A stretch of 64,000 nucleotides of DNA, taken from the NCBI GenBank assembly GCA_035636095.1, contig DASPZU010000099.1, positions 10,452 through 74,451 on the forward strand. The letters are read 5' to 3'. Below the pieces are notes generated by a model. It made no database searches, had not been told where the DNA came from, and saw only the letters and a program-made list of their open reading frames with translations. Position numbers and translations under genes: made by a program. The DNA comes from Gp7-AA10 sp035636095. GTDB lineage: Bacteria; Acidobacteriota; Thermoanaerobaculia; Gp7-AA8. Below are positions 59,301 through 64,000 of the stretch, in pieces; position 1 is the first letter of the stretch; each line of letters begins with the position of its first letter.

Positions 59301-59424
59301 TATCCGTGACGGTGCCGAAGATGGTGCCGGTGATGACCTGGGCATTGGCGACCAGAGGGAGGAGAGAAAGCGCAAACACTACCAGCACACGACCCGGGCG
59401 GACTTCGTGTCGCAGAGCGTTCAT
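56326..59424 (-). CDS. Oar-like TonB-dependent receptor with regulatory domain
   Basis: The 1032-residue outer-membrane protein has signal peptide VLVVFALSLLPLVANAQ and then a carboxypeptidase-regulatory-like domain (GTVTDTSGAALPGVTITVKN). A plug domain follows (NGRDFSQLILLQPGVT), then a long barrel ending in an aromatic motif (FAIRVIY). This architecture, without a clear TonB box, is abundant in Acidobacteriota and probably takes up large nutrients. The minus-strand promoter is at 59451-59479. It is divergent from the CO dehydrogenase genes. Confidence 0.94.
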   Translation of the reverse strand: MNALRHEVRPGRVLVVFALSLLPLVANAQVITGTIFGTVTDTSGAALPGVTITVKNTDTGQTRTLLTEPAGTYRAVALSLGEYEVRAELEGFQSTLRKGITLTIGREAQVNFKLALARVSETVVVQAEAPLVNTTESTISHLVDERKIRELPLNGRDFSQLILLQPGVTMSRNSNNSANVGRGIKISVAGARPNQNLFTLDGTDYNDALNNAPASAQGLMTGVETIKEFQVLTNTMSAEYGRASGGVFNVVTKSGTNDIHGSAFEFHRNDRYDAKNYFDQGKPDFKRNQFGASLGGPIVRDRLFFFGSFEGLREDKGITSVSTVLDDNARQGILPNKTVKVNPLVTAYLNLFPRSNGKVLGGGTAEYISIFPRASYQNFAMGRFDQNFSERDSGFVRYLYDNSHMDELVLFPEFPNLVQNEKQVLTAEERHVFSPTVLNEARLGVNRSNPREDINPIDPHREIAFVPGLPFGQIQVTGLTEIGTDRNNPRNFSQNLYQLTDNVFWGAGRHHFKSGVNLEHFKYDGFSDSRSRGRLRFASIENFLTGTTRDFELAKPGSDFERHYRQNLIGTYLQDDFQFRPRLTFNLGLRWEFVTTPKERDGKVSNLRSINDSAVTVGDPLFKNPTRRNLAPRLGFAWDVGGDGRMAVRGGAGVFYEQPLFYLYRSPIFRSLPFVDRGLTSKPALPIDIGKLGSGGVPDTEPMPYNLKSTYTIQYNLNVQRELPFFGTVASIGYMGSRGHNLFGQGDINTAIPQTVNGKDFWPAGSPRRNPNFGTVRSVLQGFHSRYNGLSLGLEKRRSNGLQAQLAYTYGKSMDNRSGAGGRLEFRNGQSRTFDPYNLDLDWGRSDFDVRHNLTVNASYELPFGKNKIYGGWQINMIGTYASGAPFSPIIPGDPDRDGSTENPGRPDVVPGCNPNNVPGGRGPNQWFNPQCFAFPTPGTRGNAPRNSLEGPTLSTVDLALVKTTALTAGVQIQLRFEVFNLFNRANFDIPINDPDGSAIFDDKGNRLADAGKIYTLVTDGREMQFAIRVIY

Positions 59425-59450
59425 TGGTCTTACCTTTCGTTGTGCTGGAA

Positions 59451-59479
59451 ACGTATGACCGTGATCGGGCCCTTGTCAA
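59451..59479 (-). promoter_or_regulatory. Candidate sigma-70 promoter for the TonB receptor
   Basis: On the minus strand TTGACA (59479-59474) is followed after 17 bases by ATACGT/CATACG (59457-59451), about 30 bases before the receptor ATG. The -35 is perfect; the -10 is weak. Confidence 0.4.
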
Positions 59480-59503
59480 TAGGCCGGCGGCTCGATGCCG
59501 TTG

Positions 59504-59551
59504 TTGACATTGCGTGAACGTCCTTGACATCGCTGCTGGAGCGGCATAAAA
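59504..59551 (+). promoter_or_regulatory. Tandem TTGACA promoter region for cox genes
   Basis: Two TTGACA hexamers, at 59504-59509 and 59524-59529, lie in a 20-base direct repeat (TTGACATnGC). The second is followed after 15-16 bases by CATAAAA (59545-59551), a fair -10. The coxM start is about 30 bases downstream, with GGAGGGA before ATG 59583. The duplicated -35-like box may be two alternative promoters or a regulator half-site pair. Confidence 0.45.
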
Positions 59552-59582
59552 GCGGCGCATTCACTCCACACGGAGGGAGTTC

Positions 59583-60455
59583 ATGATTCCTGCCTCCTTC
59601 GAATACTTCTCCCCCAGGACACTCTCTGAAGCCATCGCGCTGCTGCAGAAGCACGGATCGGACGCCAAGATCCTGGCCGGCGGTCAGAGCCTGATCCCGC
59701 TGATGAAACTTCGGATGGCATCGCCCAAACGCCTGATCGATCTCAATCGCGTCAGCGGTCTCTCCTACATCAAGGAGGCGGATGGTTTCCTGACCATTGG
59801 CGCTCTGACGCGCGAGTCCGAGATCGACGGCTCGGATCTGATCCGAAAGAAATATCCGATCCTCTCCGATACGGCCGCCGTGATCGCCGACCCCCTCGTC
59901 CGCAACATGGCCACGGTGGGCGGAAACCTCGCGCACGCCGATCCAGCCAACGACCACCCCGCCACCATGCTGGCCCTCGGCACGGAAGTCGTGGCCACCG
60001 GGCCGAAGGGTGCCCGCAAAATCCCGATCGGTGAATTTTTCACGGATGTCTTCACGACGTCGCTCGAGCCCGATGAGATCCTCACCGAGATCCGCATCCC
60101 GATCCCGCCGGCCCGAAGCGGCGGCGCGTATCTGAAGGTCGAGCGCAAGGTCGGCGATTTCGCGACCGCCGCGGTGGCGGCTCAGGTCACTCTCGACGGC
60201 AACACCGTCAAGCGGGTCGGCATCGGCCTGACCAATGTCGGCCCCACGCCCATCAAAGCCTCGCGCGCCGAGAAGGCGCTCCAGGGAAAACCAGCCGACG
60301 AAAAAAACATCAAGGAAGCGGCACGCATCGCGTCCGAGGAGGCGCAGCCGGTCGACGATTTGAGGGGTTCGGCCGATTACAAACGATCGCTCATCCGCGT
60401 GCTCACCGTACGCGCGCTGCAGAAAGCGATCTCCCGCGCGAAGGGAGAGCAGTAG
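59583..60455 (+). CDS. coxM: Carbon monoxide dehydrogenase medium (FAD) subunit
   Basis: The 290-residue flavoprotein carries electrons from the iron-sulfur subunit to the respiratory chain. FAD-binding motifs AGGQSLIPLMKLR and TVGGNLAHADPAND are the CoxM/xanthine dehydrogenase family signatures. GGAGGGA precedes the ATG. It is first in the order coxM-coxS-coxL, the order of form I aerobic CO dehydrogenases. Its stop is two bases before coxS. Confidence 0.95.
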   Translation: MIPASFEYFSPRTLSEAIALLQKHGSDAKILAGGQSLIPLMKLRMASPKRLIDLNRVSGLSYIKEADGFLTIGALTRESEIDGSDLIRKKYPILSDTAAVIADPLVRNMATVGGNLAHADPANDHPATMLALGTEVVATGPKGARKIPIGEFFTDVFTTSLEPDEILTEIRIPIPPARSGGAYLKVERKVGDFATAAVAAQVTLDGNTVKRVGIGLTNVGPTPIKASRAEKALQGKPADEKNIKEAARIASEEAQPVDDLRGSADYKRSLIRVLTVRALQKAISRAKGEQ

Positions 60456-60457
60456 TC

Positions 60458-60931
<474 letters not shown>

Positions 60932-60941
60932 GGAGTCGATC

Positions 60942-63306
<2,365 letters not shown>

Positions 63307-63308
<2 letters not shown>

Positions 63309-63433
63309 GGATGAGGGATGAGGGATGAGGGATGAGGGATGAGGGATGAGGGATGAGGGATGAGGGATGAAAAGCAAAAGCTGCAAACAGCGCGGATCCG
63401 CGTTCATCCCTCATCCCTCCGCCCTCATCCCTG
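63307..63433. repeat. Tandem GGGATGA heptamers with inverted arm, family C
   Basis: About nine GGGATGA units (63308-63370) are followed by a spacer containing GCGCGGATCCGCG and the inverted TTCATCCCTCATCCCTCCGC. It separates coxL from the cytidylyltransferase gene. Closely related to 39505-39613. Confidence 0.9.
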
Positions 63434-63439
63434 GCCTCT

Positions 63440-64000
63440 ATGATCTCCGCCATCGTTCTCGCCGCCGGCCAGGCCACGCGATTCGGTCGCCTCAAGCAGC
63501 TCGTCCTTCTCGGCGACAAGCCGCTGCTGCAGCACACGCTCGATAACCTCCGTCAATCGAAGGTCGACGATGTCGTGGTGGTGCTCGGCGCTCAGGCCGG
63601 CGAGATCCAGCAGCAGATTCGGCTGGGCAAAGAACGCGTCGTCATCAATCCCGATTACGCGAACGGGATGAGCACGTCCATCCAGGCCGGTTTGCACGCG
63701 ATCGATTCCGACGCGGCGATCATCGTCCTCGGCGATCAGCCGTTCGTAATGCCGGAAACGATCGACGCTCTGATCGATGCCTATCGCCGCACGAAACCGA
63801 GCGTCGTCGTCCCGACCTACAACGGTTTTCGCGGCAATCCGGTTCTGGTCGACGCGTCGCTTTTCCCGGAGATGATGCAGATTCGCGGCGACATCGGATG
63901 CCGCGCCATCTTCGGCGATCACAGCGTGACAACGGTTGCCGTGAAGGATCGCGGCGTCATCACCGACATCGACACGCCGGAGGACATCGATCGAGACCCT
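63440..64000 (+). CDS. Molybdenum cofactor cytidylyltransferase MocA-like, partial
   Basis: A frame open from ATG 63440 to the last base gives 187 residues of a MobA-like NTP transferase: SAIVLAAGQATRFGRLKQLV at the N-terminus, VLGDQPFVMPETI in the middle and RGNPVLVD with a late IDTPEDIDR. This family loads CMP onto the molybdopterin cofactor required by CoxL. Its position just after coxL supports that. The C-terminus lies outside the window. No clear ribosome site precedes the ATG. Confidence 0.9.
   Translation, partial: MISAIVLAAGQATRFGRLKQLVLLGDKPLLQHTLDNLRQSKVDDVVVVLGAQAGEIQQQIRLGKERVVINPDYANGMSTSIQAGLHAIDSDAAIIVLGDQPFVMPETIDALIDAYRRTKPSVVVPTYNGFRGNPVLVDASLFPEMMQIRGDIGCRAIFGDHSVTTVAVKDRGVITDIDTPEDIDRDP

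Overview
The window is gene-dense, GC-rich bacterial chromosome with no rRNA, tRNA, CRISPR or prophage. It most resembles an Acidobacteriota-type soil or sediment bacterium. The signs are an acidobacterial-style VWFA secreted protein, a very large Oar-like TonB receptor with an N-terminal carboxypeptidase-regulatory domain, a Ser/Thr kinase with TPR repeats, several secreted beta-propeller proteins and many dispersed palindromic intergenic repeats. This assignment rests on gene content only.

Layout. 1-8 kb: a truncated M28-type peptidase, small unknown proteins, VWFA and OmpA-like envelope proteins, exodeoxyribonuclease III, an outer-membrane barrel, an ABC exporter and a PIG3-like quinone oxidoreductase. 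8-14 kb, minus strand: ammonium transporter, P-II protein, MFS exporter, zinc alcohol dehydrogenase, PA0069-type radical SAM protein, NUDIX hydrolase and ankyrin lipoprotein. 14-18 kb: a coupled TetR / M14 peptidase / methyltransferase unit. 18-26 kb: an ECF sigma factor with two small membrane proteins, an amidohydrolase, a thioesterase, a PilZ protein, murB, a TMTC-like membrane protein, a POT transporter and an RHH/MazF toxin-antitoxin pair. 26-33.5 kb: Ser/Thr kinase, enoyl-CoA hydratase, a propeller protein and an unusual continuous MutY-YceI reading frame.

33.6-41.5 kb is a gas-vesicle gene cluster: three GvpF/L proteins, GvpG, GvpK and three GvpA/J-type proteins, one of only 58 aa. It also contains two tandem ArsA/Get3-like ATPases and no gvpN, and it is split by an antisense secreted propeller gene. 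41.5-49 kb: S9 peptidase, membrane phosphodiesterase-like protein, M50 protease and secA. 49-56 kb: large secreted proteins, a DUF5694-like protein, proC, and two genes broken by in-frame TGA codons. 56-64 kb: the TonB receptor, then coxM-coxS-coxL encoding a form I aerobic CO dehydrogenase (AYRCSFR motif), followed by a MocA-like cytidylyltransferase cut by the window edge.

Together the genes suggest an aerobic heterotroph with a large secreted-protein repertoire, ammonium uptake under P-II control, CO oxidation as an extra energy source and a gas-vesicle-type assembly system. Dispersed repeats sit between many genes, and in several cases supply stop codons, a start codon with its ribosome-binding site, or short coding tails.
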